Positions 25,417 through 34,566 of a DNA stretch of 64,000 nt are shown piece after piece (position 1 is the stretch's first letter; each line of letters opens with the position of its first letter). Source of the stretch: GWE2-42-39 sp942493345 (GTDB lineage Bacteria; Bacteroidota; Bacteroidia; Bacteroidales; Prolixibacteraceae). The stretch is taken from contig OW818695.1 of the NCBI GenBank assembly GCA_942493345.1, positions 1,922,001 through 1,986,000 on the forward strand, read 5' to 3'. Position numbers and translations under genes: made by a program. Under the pieces are notes generated by a model that was given only the letters and a program-made list of their open reading frames with translations, was not told the origin of the DNA and did no database searches.

Positions 25417-26118
25417 TTACAAGTTCGCAACCCGGTTTAGTTTTGCAACATCCAGAAATTTAATTTTGCGGCCCTGTAAATCGATTAATTTATCCTGTTT
25501 GAATTCCGACAACAGGCGAATCACGCTTTCGGTGGCCGTTCCAACCATGTTGGCCAGTTCTTCGCGGGTCAGCGAAATTTGCAGCGTATTGGTATTATCC
25601 AGGTCGAAATTATCTTTCAGCAAAAGCAAAACTTCGGCCAGTCGTTCGCGGACCGTCTTCTGGGCAATATCGGTAATATATGCGTTGGCTTCGCGCAATT
25701 CGCGGCAAACGATCTGCAGCATGTGGTGCGAAAACTGCCAGTTATTTTGAATCAGGTACAAAAGAGTTTGATAAGGAATATGGCAAAGCACGGCCTCTTC
25801 GATAACCTTTGCCGTGGTGCAGGCCAGTTCCTGGCTTAGCAACGAACGGTAAGCAATAATATCGCCTTTTTTGGCAAAACGGATAATTTGTTCCTTGCCG
25901 TCGATCCCGGTTTTAAAAATTTTTAGAATTCCTCGGGTAATACAATAGAAACCGGTAAGACGACTGCCTTCGCGGTAAATGATATTTCCCTTTTTATAAA
26001 GCGAACAGGTTTTGTCGAAATTCAATTGCGCATATTCCTGATCGGTTAATTTTTTGAATAGCTGAAAACCTGAAAGATCGGTTTCCTCGTCGGTCGGTCT
26101 TTTAATCGTGCTTCTCAT
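25417..26118 (-). CDS. Crp/Fnr-family transcriptional regulator
   Basis: 233 residues: a cyclic-nucleotide-binding-like beta-barrel (about 20-140) and a Crp-type winged helix (about 155-228) with LTREELANMVGTATESVIRLLSEF, split here as helix TREELANMVG and recognition helix TESVIRLLSEF. The N-terminal Fnr cysteine cluster is absent, although Cys39 and several other cysteines exist, so an oxygen-sensing 4Fe-4S cluster is not indicated. Divergent from the osmC-like gene with 152 bases between starts, which makes that gene a candidate target. Confidence 0.9.
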   Translation of the reverse strand: MRSTIKRPTDEETDLSGFQLFKKLTDQEYAQLNFDKTCSLYKKGNIIYREGSRLTGFYCITRGILKIFKTGIDGKEQIIRFAKKGDIIAYRSLLSQELACTTAKVIEEAVLCHIPYQTLLYLIQNNWQFSHHMLQIVCRELREANAYITDIAQKTVRERLAEVLLLLKDNFDLDNTNTLQISLTREELANMVGTATESVIRLLSEFKQDKLIDLQGRKIKFLDVAKLNRVANL

Positions 26119-26270
26119 TACCCTCTTCTTTTAAATGAAAAAGTGTTTGAACTTAAACTTAAAGATACAATGAACTTTTCTTCTTCTGAAACGATATATA
26201 TTAATCGTCTTGATTTACTTATGCAAAGTAAGAAAAAGCAAAAGAATAACAATGTTGAAATATATAAAAG

Positions 26271-26687
26271 ATGAAACACACAATTGATTTAGCATGGAAA
26301 GAAAGCATGACTTTCGAAACCGAAGTCGACGGGCATGTGCTGACACTTGATGCGGCGCCCGATTCGGGCGGCAACAACCGTGGCCCCCGGCCGAAAAAAC
26401 TAATGCTGGCTGCGCTGGCCGGCTGTACGGGGATGGATGTAATTTCCATTCTGAAAAAGATGAAAATCGAGCCTGAAGCATTTCATGTGATGGTAGAAGG
26501 AGATGTATCGGACGACCATCCGAAAAAATACACGCACATGAAAGTTATTTACCAGTTTAAAGGGAAAGACCTCCCGGTTGAAAAACTACAGAAAGCCATC
26601 GATCTTTCGCAGGAAAAATATTGTGGCGTACTCGCGGTTTATCGCGACGCCCTAAAAATTGAATCAGAAATCAGGCTTGTTGAATAA
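26271..26687 (+). CDS. OsmC/Ohr-family peroxide-reducing protein
   Basis: 138 residues matching the OsmC family: GGNNRGPRPKKLMLAALAGCTGMDVISIL (given here in pieces: GPRPKKLMLAALAGCTG) includes the first redox cysteine, and EKYCGVLAVY the second. These proteins are thiol-dependent organic hydroperoxide reductases in the cytoplasm. Its divergent neighbour is a Crp-family regulator, and the following genes (AraC, YceI, pirin) suggest a stress or redox context. Confidence 0.88.
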   Translation: MKHTIDLAWKESMTFETEVDGHVLTLDAAPDSGGNNRGPRPKKLMLAALAGCTGMDVISILKKMKIEPEAFHVMVEGDVSDDHPKKYTHMKVIYQFKGKDLPVEKLQKAIDLSQEKYCGVLAVYRDALKIESEIRLVE

Positions 26688-26744
26688 CGGGGAACTATCC
26701 ATCGGTTTTTTTCGGTAACTTTCCGGGAAATCAGAACGAAACGA

Positions 26745-27623
26745 ATGAAGAGATTCAATTTATTCGGAGCAGGAGACGACAAAATTTTCAACATGATGAA
26801 AATTTGTGATTTCGACGAGGAAGATCGTTCGCAAAACGAACTTCCTCACCTGCACGAATTTTATTCTGTTTTCTGGATCAAAGCGGGCGAAGCGCTGCAT
26901 GTAACCGACTATGTGGAATATCGTCTGCCGGCCGATTCGGTTCTTTTTGTGCCACCCGGACTGAAACACCGGCTGGTACTAAATGAACTTACGGGTGGCG
27001 ACTCCCTTATTTTTAACGAAGAATTCATTCGTTTTAACCGGAAAAACCATGTTCCACTGAAAGAATACAAGCTGTTCAACAATCCCTCTTTCCGGAGTAT
27101 TATTATTCTCGATGAACCGGGGAAGAAAAAGTTTGAGCAGGTATTCGGCCTCCTGTTCGATGAAATTCAGAGAAATGATACATACAGTTCCGATATTATT
27201 CTGAACCTTTTGCACTTGTTGCTGCTGGAGTCGCGCCGGATTTTCGACGGGCAATACGAGCAATTTGAATCGCAATCGGAAGAACATACCGATACGCAAT
27301 CGATTATTCAGTTTAAGTCACTCATTGAGGAGCATTATAAAATTCACAAAAATGTTTCATCGTATGCCGAGATGCTGAAAATGAACCCTTCGTGCCTGAA
27401 CGAAGTTTCAAAAAAGGCAACCGGGATCACCGCCGGGGAAATGATCCGCAACAAGGTAATTGAAGAAGCGAAACAAATGCTGTACGCTTCCGACCGGTCG
27501 GGGAAAGAGATTGCTTTCGAACTCGGGTTCGACGATCCGGCCTATTTCAGCCGCTTCTTTAAAAAGTACACCGGGCAAACATTAAAACACTTCCGCGAAC
27601 TCAGTCGAAAAAAGTACCATTAA
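26745..27623 (+). CDS. AraC-family transcriptional regulator
   Basis: 292 residues: an N-terminal cupin-type effector domain (about 15-110, PHLHEFYSVFWIKAG and VLFVPPGLKHRL) and a C-terminal double HTH (about 190-290) ending in the AraC signature DPAYFSRFFKKYTGQTLKHFRE. The effector is unknown. It starts 57 bases after the osmC-like gene and is followed by a gene with its own promoter (YceI), a likely target. Confidence 0.9.
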   Translation: MKRFNLFGAGDDKIFNMMKICDFDEEDRSQNELPHLHEFYSVFWIKAGEALHVTDYVEYRLPADSVLFVPPGLKHRLVLNELTGGDSLIFNEEFIRFNRKNHVPLKEYKLFNNPSFRSIIILDEPGKKKFEQVFGLLFDEIQRNDTYSSDIILNLLHLLLLESRRIFDGQYEQFESQSEEHTDTQSIIQFKSLIEEHYKIHKNVSSYAEMLKMNPSCLNEVSKKATGITAGEMIRNKVIEEAKQMLYASDRSGKEIAFELGFDDPAYFSRFFKKYTGQTLKHFRELSRKKYH

Positions 27624-27639
27624 ATCTTTTATTAGTCCA

Positions 27640-27670
27640 TTTTCCACGATATTTCTCTGCTTTATCTTTG
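27640..27670 (+). promoter_or_regulatory. Promoter of the yceI-like gene
   Basis: TTTC at 27640-27643 and a perfect Bacteroidota -7 box TATCTTTG (TAnnTTTG) at 27663-27670, spacing 19 bases. The start codon is 33 bases downstream. Confidence 0.65.
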
Positions 27671-27702
27671 TAATTGAAATATTAATAAATTAATTATCAG
27701 TT

Positions 27703-28296
27703 ATGAAGACAATAAATTTTAAAACCGTTTTTATCCTTTTAATAACAATAGGATTCAGTTCAGCAGCATTTGCTGAAACGTACAAAGTTGACAAAACCAA
27801 CAGTTCGGTGAAGTGGCTGGGCAAGAAAGTTACCGGGCAACACAACGGAAGCATCGCTTTTAGCGAAGGTTCATTGAATGTTACCGGCGGAAAACCTACC
27901 GGCGGAGAATTTGTAATCAACATGAATTCGATGACAAATGAAGATTTGACAGATGCAAGTTGGAATGAAAAACTGATTGGTCATCTCAAATCGGATGACT
28001 TCTTTTCGGTTGAAAAATTCCCAACATCGAAACTGGGTTTAACCAGCGTAGTTGCAAAAGGGGGCAACAAATATCTTTTTAAGGGAAACCTTACCATCAA
28101 AGGAATTACTCACCCGGCCGAGTTTGAAGCAACCGTCGCAATAAACAGTAATTCGGCCTCAGCCGAAGGAACATTGGTAATCGACCGTACATTGTACAAT
28201 ATCCGTTACGGATCAGGGAAATTCTTCGAGAATTTGGGCGACAAAACTATTTACGATGAATTCACACTTGATTTTAAAGTTGTAGCGAGTAAATAA
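27703..28296 (+). CDS. YceI-family periplasmic protein
   Basis: 197 residues with a signal peptide (cleavage probably after residue 24, AAFA). The mature part is a YceI lipocalin-like barrel: KVDKTNSSVKWLGKKVTG, then LTIKGITHPAEFEATV and LVIDRTLYNIRYGSG. YceI proteins bind isoprenoid or other amphiphilic ligands in the periplasm. Its promoter is clear (27640-27670). The downstream gap (28297-28411) holds a palindromic dispersed repeat. Confidence 0.92.
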   Translation: MKTINFKTVFILLITIGFSSAAFAETYKVDKTNSSVKWLGKKVTGQHNGSIAFSEGSLNVTGGKPTGGEFVINMNSMTNEDLTDASWNEKLIGHLKSDDFFSVEKFPTSKLGLTSVVAKGGNKYLFKGNLTIKGITHPAEFEATVAINSNSASAEGTLVIDRTLYNIRYGSGKFFENLGDKTIYDEFTLDFKVVASK

Positions 28297-28315
28297 AACC
28301 GAAACAACCTTTTCT

Positions 28316-28382
28316 GTCATATTGAGCATTGCGAAACATCTGTCAATTCGAAATACAGATTCTTCGCTATGCTCAGAATGGC
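28316..28382. repeat. Palindromic dispersed repeat (GTCATTCTGAGC family), copy 1
   Basis: Inverted halves: GTCATATTGAGC ... on the left and AGATTCTTCGCTATGCTCAG ... on the right, in the gap after yceI. Related copies lie at 43769-43851, 60950-61006 and 63659-63736. Confidence 0.6.
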
Positions 28383-28411
28383 CAGGTATTTTTAATTTAA
28401 ATTGAGAAGAA

Positions 28412-29113
28412 ATGAAACCAATTATATACCGCGCGGAACAGCGCGGAACAGCAAATTACGGCTGGCTGAACGCACGATACAGTTTTTCGTTTGCCAACTA
28501 TTACAATCCGGAAAACATTCATTTTGGTGTCCTTCGTGTGCTGAACGACGACATCATCCAAGCCGGAATGGGTTTTGGCACGCACCCGCACGACAACATG
28601 GAAATTATTACCATTCCGCTGAGAGGTGCACTGATGCATCAGGACAGCATGGGACACCAATCGGTTATTACAACCGGCGAGGTACAGGTGATGAGCGCCG
28701 GAACCGGAATCCAGCATTCCGAATTCAATGCTTCTGAAAAAGAACTGCTGAACCTTTTTCAGATTTGGATATTTCCTAACCAAAAGGGATTGAAACCCCG
28801 TTACGACCAGAAAAAGTTTGAAATAGAAACCGGGAAACCCGTTCTGCTGGTTTCGCCCGATGCCCGCGACGGCTCGCTGAGTATCAACCAGAATGCCTTT
28901 ATTTCTCGGGTAACCCTGAAAGCCGGGAGCAGTTTTGACTATAAACTTTATTCTGAAGAAAACGGCCTTTTTATAATGGTTATTGAAGGAAAAGCAAAAA
29001 TTGCCGGGAAAACGCTCGGAAAAAGGGATGCTTTGACAGTAAAAGAAGTCAATCAAATTGTGATTGATGCGCCGGAACAGCTCGATTTACTAATTCTGGA
29101 AGTACCTGTTTAA
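28412..29113 (+). CDS. Pirin-family protein (bicupin)
   Basis: 233 residues. The metal-binding cupin is clear: FGTHPHDNMEIITIPL, then GEVQVMSAGTGIQHSEFN, which supply the usual His-His-His-Glu set; the C-terminal cupin is poorer in ligands, as normal. Pirins include quercetin dioxygenases and redox-sensitive cofactors; the function here is open. The 5' end has a short internal duplication (GCGCGGAACA twice at 28432-28451, inside codons 7-13), giving the unusual N-terminus RAEQRGTANY. Confidence 0.88.
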   Translation: MKPIIYRAEQRGTANYGWLNARYSFSFANYYNPENIHFGVLRVLNDDIIQAGMGFGTHPHDNMEIITIPLRGALMHQDSMGHQSVITTGEVQVMSAGTGIQHSEFNASEKELLNLFQIWIFPNQKGLKPRYDQKKFEIETGKPVLLVSPDARDGSLSINQNAFISRVTLKAGSSFDYKLYSEENGLFIMVIEGKAKIAGKTLGKRDALTVKEVNQIVIDAPEQLDLLILEVPV

Positions 29114-29118
29114 ACTGG

Positions 29119-30303
29119 TTACGGCCAGACTTCCGAAATCGGAATTTTCAACGGATCGACTCGCAAAAGATTGGTTTCAAAATCGGTATGGTCGCGGCCT
29201 TTCACTTCAAATACAGCTTTGTAATTTTGAGCGCCGCTTTGTTTTACCATGCTTTCCAATTGCGATAATCCTTGTTTTTCTGTTAGTAATTTCAGGGTGG
29301 CAATATTACCAACATCGCTGTCGCACATGAAAAATAAAATTCTTCGTCCATCGTTGGTTACAAAATGCACCAGTGAAGCATATTCGCAGGTCAGGCTATT
29401 TAAACTATGGTTGTTGAAGCTGATAATGGAATCCGCAGTTGTGTAATTCAGCAATCCTTCTTTGATGTCGTATCTTATCCCGATTTTCTCATTGATTGGC
29501 TGAAGAAGATTTTGGGTTTTATATGAGCCGATAAAAACAACATGGTTACCCGGGAGATCGGTCCAGCGCAACTGGCTCGAATAGATCATATTCATGTTGG
29601 TCAACCCTCCGCCAAGGATATTCATGATTTTATAAATACCGAAAGGCGCCTGTGAATTAATGTATGTCTGACTGGTTTTTTCAATTCGGTCAATCAAATC
29701 AGGATGTTCGGCAATGTATTGGTCCAGATCGCCATTGTTATTGATGCTGTTGATTCGCATGATTCCCGAAACATCATTTTTACTATTCAGCCTGAAAAAA
29801 TAATGATCGCCCAGGATCAGTAAAACCGGATAGTCGCCCCGGCGAAGCTCTTTCCAAAATGAAAGCCGCGCTGTTTCAGGACTTTTCCGATGCTGGTACA
29901 AAAAAAAGGTAGATATTAAAAGAAGAAGCGACAACCCGAAGATAGCAGGTGTAATGCGCAACAAGCGTTTGTTGTATATTTTATAATAATTGGTACTGAA
30001 TTGAACATTGTATTTTCCTTTGGGTATTGAAAACCTGATTTCATCGTCTTTCCCTTCCCGACCGTAATATTCTTCCAGCTTTTTTCGAAGGTTCAGTATG
30101 TAAACTCGAATGTTCAAGTCTTTTTCCTGACTGACACTTTTCCCAAATACTTCATTGGCAATTTGAAATTCTTTCGGATTTTCCCCTTTAATCGTGGCAT
30201 CAACCAGATAACGGAGTAGCTCGCGATTAATACCTGACTTTGAAAAACACTGGCTTTTCTGGATTGATTCGAGATATCGTGCTATTTGCTTATGATCTGC
30301 CAC
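29119..30303 (-). CDS. Membrane-anchored winged-helix regulator (CadC-like N-terminus)
   Basis: 394 residues. The N-terminus (about 1-105) looks like the winged-helix domain of CadC/adenylate-cyclase-associated regulators: LLRYLVDATIKGENPKEFQI, ... DLNIRVYILNLRKKLEEYYG, ... RFSIPKGKYNVQF. A single membrane helix follows (about 115-136), and about 255 residues lie outside, with a periplasmic-binding-like fold possible (LILGDHYFF at 165-173). Such one-component regulators sense an external signal and act on DNA without a kinase. It is divergent from the Gfo/Idh oxidoreductase, 140 bases apart, which may be its target. Confidence 0.7.
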   Translation of the reverse strand: MADHKQIARYLESIQKSQCFSKSGINRELLRYLVDATIKGENPKEFQIANEVFGKSVSQEKDLNIRVYILNLRKKLEEYYGREGKDDEIRFSIPKGKYNVQFSTNYYKIYNKRLLRITPAIFGLSLLLLISTFFLYQHRKSPETARLSFWKELRRGDYPVLLILGDHYFFRLNSKNDVSGIMRINSINNNGDLDQYIAEHPDLIDRIEKTSQTYINSQAPFGIYKIMNILGGGLTNMNMIYSSQLRWTDLPGNHVVFIGSYKTQNLLQPINEKIGIRYDIKEGLLNYTTADSIISFNNHSLNSLTCEYASLVHFVTNDGRRILFFMCDSDVGNIATLKLLTEKQGLSQLESMVKQSGAQNYKAVFEVKGRDHTDFETNLLRVDPLKIPISEVWP

Positions 30304-30442
30304 TATTTACTGAAAATGAGGATTGTTAAAAGAAATTTTAACCTTCTTTTTACTGCTTTAAAAGTATAAACTTTTCAGGAACAAAAAAACGGGCTTACAT
30401 TTAAATAGAAAATCACGGAATTCAAACCTTTAATAAAAAAAT

Positions 30443-31852
30443 ATGAATAAGAATTTAAGTAGAAGAAGCTTCATCGGGGTAACCAGCGCCGTTACTGCCG
30501 GGGCTTTAATTACAAACCCGGTCAGCACATTTGCATCAATTGCTAAATCGAAACAAAAGCTGGCTCTGGTAGGTGTAGGCATTCGCGGAACCGGATTTTG
30601 GGGAAAAAATATTGTTGACCACTATTCCGATCAGGTCGAATTTGTTGGTCTTTGCGACATTAATCCCGGACGGTTGGAATATGCAAAAGAATGTATGGGT
30701 GTAAATTGCCCTGTATTTACCGATTTCGACGAGATGATCGCCAAGACCCGACCCGACACGGTAATTGTTACCACCATGGACTGCACCCACCATATTTACA
30801 TTATTCGCGCATTGGAACTGGGATGTAACGTAATTACCGAAAAACCACTTACTACCGACGAAGATAAATGCCGTCTGATTCTCGATGCCGAAAAGAAAGC
30901 AGGTAAAAATGTAATTGTTGGTTTCAACTACCGGTGGGGAATCCAGTTTACACGCTTGAAAGAATTGCTTGCTGAAAAGAAAGTCGGTAAAATTACCTCG
31001 GTCGATTTTCATTGGTATTTGAACACGTATCACGGAGCCGACTATTTCCGTCGCTGGCATGGCGAAATCGACAAAAGCGGTTCGCTTTGGGTACACAAGG
31101 CAACCCATCATTTCGATTTGCTCAACTGGTGGATTGATTCCGATCCGGTAGAAGTTACTGCATACGGAAGTCTCGAACATTATGGAAGTAACCACAAATT
31201 CAGGGGGCTGAATTGCCGCAACTGCGCCTATACCGACCAGTGTAAATTTTACTGGGACATTATGAAAGACAAAAATGCGGTGAAGTTGTATGTCGAAAAC
31301 GAAAAATACGACGGTTACATCCGTGATAATTGCTTGTGGCGCCATGCCATTAGTATTTACGATAAAATGTCGGCTCAAATTAAATATGCCAACAATGTGG
31401 TAGTAAATTATTCGCTTACAACTTATTCACCATACGAAGGATGGCAAATTGCTTTTAACGGAATCGACGGTCGTATCGATTCATGGGAAGGTATTCCGTG
31501 GAGAAACAAGGAACGGGTCAGCCAATCACAACTACATGCCCAGGAAATGAACCAGGCTGCCAAAAGCGATGATGCGGAATATGATGAAATCATGGTAACT
31601 CCACTCTGGGGTGAATACGAACTGGTGAAAGTTCCCCGTGTAAAAGCAGGGCACGGGGGAGGCGATGTACGCCTTCATGATAAAATATTTAAGGATCCGA
31701 ACATGCCCGACCCGTATCGTCATGCTGCCGGAACACGCGATGGTGCACTGTCAATCATGATAGGCATTGCCGCACGTAAAAGTATTCAGGAAAAAAGGAC
31801 CGTAAAGATCTCGGAATTAACCGATTTGCCATTATTAGCCGTTCGTCCGTAA
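30443..31852 (+). CDS. Secreted Gfo/Idh/MocA-family oxidoreductase
   Basis: 469 residues with a Tat-type signal (NLSRRSFIG, residues 4-12). The NAD-binding domain begins LALVGVGIRGTGFWGKN and has the EKPLT motif (residues 130-140) that positions the catalytic lysine. The C-terminal half is the substrate domain, with an unusual cysteine group (LNCRNCAYTDQCKF) that may bind metal. Bacteroidota use such exported enzymes, with tightly bound NAD(P), in carbohydrate degradation; the substrate is unknown. Confidence 0.88.
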   Translation: MNKNLSRRSFIGVTSAVTAGALITNPVSTFASIAKSKQKLALVGVGIRGTGFWGKNIVDHYSDQVEFVGLCDINPGRLEYAKECMGVNCPVFTDFDEMIAKTRPDTVIVTTMDCTHHIYIIRALELGCNVITEKPLTTDEDKCRLILDAEKKAGKNVIVGFNYRWGIQFTRLKELLAEKKVGKITSVDFHWYLNTYHGADYFRRWHGEIDKSGSLWVHKATHHFDLLNWWIDSDPVEVTAYGSLEHYGSNHKFRGLNCRNCAYTDQCKFYWDIMKDKNAVKLYVENEKYDGYIRDNCLWRHAISIYDKMSAQIKYANNVVVNYSLTTYSPYEGWQIAFNGIDGRIDSWEGIPWRNKERVSQSQLHAQEMNQAAKSDDAEYDEIMVTPLWGEYELVKVPRVKAGHGGGDVRLHDKIFKDPNMPDPYRHAAGTRDGALSIMIGIAARKSIQEKRTVKISELTDLPLLAVRP

Positions 31853-31874
31853 GTCTGTAAAATAATTATCAATT

Positions 31875-31906
31875 AGGGTTGTCCATTTTTGGGCAGCCCT
31901 CTTTTT
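31875..31906 (+). terminator. Intrinsic terminator after the Gfo/Idh gene
   Basis: AGGGTTGTCC (31875-31884), short loop, GGGCAGCCCT (31891-31900), then CTTTTTG. Two of the pairs are wobbles in RNA. It lies between convergent genes and is close to the ferrochelatase stop. Confidence 0.7.
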
Positions 31907-31914
31907 GTTTTTAT

Positions 31915-32961
31915 TCAACTTTGCGCCTTCGCGTCTTTGCGAGAAACCGTATTGACCAACTCGTCTAACAATTCCACCCAATCATCGTTGCTGTTCAGGC
32001 TTTCCACTAGCTGAAGTTGGTTGTCCGGTTCTTTTTCAAAATGAGTGCGGTATTCAATGCCCAGTTCAACAATGGTTTCGAGGCAGTCGGCTACAAACGA
32101 AGGAGCGGTCAGCAATACTTTTTTCACCCCCGATTTTTGCAGCGAATCGAGTGTTTCATCGGTAAAAGGGTACAGCCAGTTGTCCGACAGGCGCGACTGA
32201 AAAGCTACTGAATACTGATCTTTCCGGAGATTCAGCCGGGCTGCCAGCAGCCGCGAAGTTTCGTAGCATTGCGCTTTGTAACAATGTTTACCATGTTCGG
32301 GAAACTGTTCGGAACAGTTGCAAATGTCGGCTTTTACCTGCGGATGGATTCGTTCCACATGCCGGTTCGGAAGACCGTGATACGAAAACACCAGATGCTC
32401 GTATTCTTCGGGCTTGTATTTGCTGATTTGCGTAGCAAATGCATCAATAAATTTTGGATGGCTGTAAAATTCTTCAACGGTTTTCAATTCCGCAGAACAC
32501 CTTTGTTTTTTTAGCTGAAATTTGACCTCTTCAATGCTCGTTTCGGTGGTCGACATGGCAAATTGCGGAAACATCGGCACGGCAATGACCTGCCGGAAAC
32601 CCTGCGTCTTTATTTCGCCGACAGCTTTTGCAATCGACGGGTTCCCGTAACGCATGGCCACAAAAACCCGGTAGTTTTCGCCCAATCTTTTCTGAAGTTT
32701 CTGCCGTGTATTTTCACCATGAAAGATCAGCGGAGAACCTTCTTTTGTCCATAGTTTTCGATACAGCTTTGCTGATTTTGGCGCCCGAAAAGGTACAATT
32801 ATCAGGTTTACCAGCAATTTACGAGCCAACCATGGCAAATCTATTACTTTCTGATCGTTCAGAAATTGTGATAAAAAAGGACGCACCGCCGCCGCTGTTG
32901 GCCGGTCGGGTGTACCAACATTTAATAAAAGTACTGCTGTTTCAGGTTGTTGCATTTCCAC
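31915..32961 (-). CDS. hemH: Ferrochelatase
   Basis: 348 residues. Ferrochelatase inserts Fe2+ into protoporphyrin IX, the last step of heme synthesis. Catalytic His is in FSYHGLPNRH and the acidic partner in YPFTDETL. A group of cysteines (DICNCSEQ ... HCYKAQCYET, about 208-230) suggests an extra metal or 2Fe-2S site, seen in some ferrochelatases. Last gene of the minus-strand porphyrin locus; separated from the protoporphyrinogen oxidase gene by 93 bases containing a strong inverted repeat. Confidence 0.95.
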   Translation of the reverse strand: MEMQQPETAVLLLNVGTPDRPTAAAVRPFLSQFLNDQKVIDLPWLARKLLVNLIIVPFRAPKSAKLYRKLWTKEGSPLIFHGENTRQKLQKRLGENYRVFVAMRYGNPSIAKAVGEIKTQGFRQVIAVPMFPQFAMSTTETSIEEVKFQLKKQRCSAELKTVEEFYSHPKFIDAFATQISKYKPEEYEHLVFSYHGLPNRHVERIHPQVKADICNCSEQFPEHGKHCYKAQCYETSRLLAARLNLRKDQYSVAFQSRLSDNWLYPFTDETLDSLQKSGVKKVLLTAPSFVADCLETIVELGIEYRTHFEKEPDNQLQLVESLNSNDDWVELLDELVNTVSRKDAKAQS

Positions 32962-32996
32962 TGCTATTTTTTATCTCTGTGAAACTTGGTGTCTTT

Positions 32997-33041
32997 TCTG
33001 TGTTACTCTGTGGTGAAATATTAACCACAGAGTAACACAGA
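32997..33041. repeat. Perfect 18-bp inverted repeat between hemG and hemH
   Basis: TCTGTGTTACTCTGTGGT (32997-33014), nine-base loop, and its exact inverse at 33024-33041, followed by two more CACAGAG-type copies to 33062. The ACTCTGTGG core also occurs at 60859-60912. It could act as an internal mRNA hairpin lowering hemH expression or protecting upstream mRNA. Confidence 0.7.
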
Positions 33042-33054
33042 GTTTCTCACAGAG

Positions 33055-34431
33055 TTACACAGAATCAATCGTCAATCGTAATTCTTCCGCGACCTCCCGC
33101 CCTTGTTTGATGCGGTCCGACATGCCAATGCCGTTGCGCACATTTCCGGACAGCAGCAAACCCGGATGTTCGGCTTCCAGCCTGGCAATGGCTTCCAGCT
33201 TTTCTTCCGACTCGGGCCCGTATTGCGGAATAGCGTGCGCATACCGGTGAATTTTCAGCAAATCGGGGTTGAATGTTTCAATGCCCATCATTGCCGTGAA
33301 TTCGCGGGCAAGTATTTCTTTCAGCTCAGCTTCCGGCAGATCATAAATTTCGGGCTTCCGCAAACCTCCCATGAAAACCGAAAACAATGCGCCACCTTCG
33401 GATGCACGTCCGGCAAAACAGGTAGACAGGAACAAAACGCCCAGCAATCCGCGTTGCTCTTTCCAGGGAACCAGGCCGCCAAAAGCATTCACCGAAATGC
33501 CTTTCCACTGATTGAAACCTACCGAAATATGAACCACTCTGGCGTATTTCATACGGGTGATTTTTTCTGTTTTTTCTTCTGAAAGAAAAGGAAAAATTGA
33601 AGGAATGGCATGTCCTCCAACGGTAGAAACCACCTTGCTGAATATGCCCAGATCGGTGTCCCCGTTTTTTACGGAGAAAGAACCGTCTTTTTCTTTGCTG
33701 ACGGTCAACCGATCGCAATTGAGATGAAAATTTTCAGGGCCGATTTCAGCATACAACGCTTCGATGAAATTCGATAAACCGCCAGCCACAGAAAAAATTT
33801 CGCGGGTTGCTTTTTTATCGCGTTCGCTTCTGGTTTCCTTGCCCTTTTTAATTGAGCCGCCTATAAAACTGCCGTATTTTTGTTCGAGATTGTACAATTT
33901 AGGAAGAGCAAAACGCGGCACCAGCCACGAAGGGTCGCCTGCATAAATGCCGAGAACAAACGGATCGACCGCGTAATCGAGAAAACTTTTTCCCAACCGA
34001 CGCAGCACCAACTGACCGAGCCGCTCGTTGGGATCGGTGCCTTTCGGACGGAACGGCTCGCCCAAAATGCGGAATTTGTCGCGCCACGAGAACAGTGGCG
34101 TACGGATGCCGCCCCACAAGCCGGAAGGCAGTTCGTGCCATTTCGTTCCTTTCCACACCAGCCGTTTTTTGGCCGACGGGTTGGCTATTTCAAGGGTGCA
34201 GTGCGAAGCCAGTTCGGTCAGCAGTTCAACGGTATCGGGAAAAGAAATAACACCCGAGTTCGGCCCGGTTTCGTATGTAAAACCATTTTCAGAAACGGAT
34301 TGAATAACCCCACCCACCCGGTTTTCTTTTTCGAAAACACAAAACGGGATGCCTGCTTTTTTCAGGTAAAAAGCGGTGGTCAGACCGGTCAGGCCGGCAC
34401 CGATGATTGCAACTTTTTGTGGTGTTTTCAT
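33055..34431 (-). CDS. hemG: Protoporphyrinogen oxidase (FAD type)
   Basis: 458 residues with the N-terminal FAD motif VAIIGAGLTGLTTAFYLKK and FEKENRVGG, plus the C-terminal LLSGNVRNGIGMSDRIKQG that closes the flavin site. It oxidises protoporphyrinogen IX to protoporphyrin IX, between HemN and HemH; this FAD type is also called HemY. Its ATG overlaps the TGA stop of the small ORF at 34428-34565 (GGATGA), indicating translational coupling to that ORF. Confidence 0.92.
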   Translation of the reverse strand: MKTPQKVAIIGAGLTGLTTAFYLKKAGIPFCVFEKENRVGGVIQSVSENGFTYETGPNSGVISFPDTVELLTELASHCTLEIANPSAKKRLVWKGTKWHELPSGLWGGIRTPLFSWRDKFRILGEPFRPKGTDPNERLGQLVLRRLGKSFLDYAVDPFVLGIYAGDPSWLVPRFALPKLYNLEQKYGSFIGGSIKKGKETRSERDKKATREIFSVAGGLSNFIEALYAEIGPENFHLNCDRLTVSKEKDGSFSVKNGDTDLGIFSKVVSTVGGHAIPSIFPFLSEEKTEKITRMKYARVVHISVGFNQWKGISVNAFGGLVPWKEQRGLLGVLFLSTCFAGRASEGGALFSVFMGGLRKPEIYDLPEAELKEILAREFTAMMGIETFNPDLLKIHRYAHAIPQYGPESEEKLEAIARLEAEHPGLLLSGNVRNGIGMSDRIKQGREVAEELRLTIDSV

Positions 34432-34565
34432 CCGAACAAATTTTTAAGTTTCTGATTTTCTATTGGTTCAAATTTAACTGTCTTATCAAAATATTCCACC
34501 GGATGGAACTCACATGCAGTTTGTTCATTTTGTGTTTGTGCTTTTTGCAAGCATGTTCGTTTCAT
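34428..34565 (-). CDS. Small repeated ORF A (45 aa) between hemN and hemG
   Basis: Reads MKRTCLQKAQ, then TQNEQTACEFHPVEYFD, ending KNLFG. Its ATG comes one base after the hemN stop (TAA-A-ATG) and its TGA overlaps the hemG ATG, so it fills the intergenic gap exactly. Nearly the same sequence precedes the MFS permease (intact, 52 aa) and the TonB receptor (frameshifted). Two cysteines and a histidine (TCLQ, CEFHP) could bind heme or metal. No signal peptide. I recognise no family. It may be a real peptide, a translated leader, or a structured RNA element that happens to be open. Confidence 0.5.
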   Translation of the reverse strand: MKRTCLQKAQTQNEQTACEFHPVEYFDKTVKFEPIENQKLKNLFG

Positions 34566-34566
34566 T

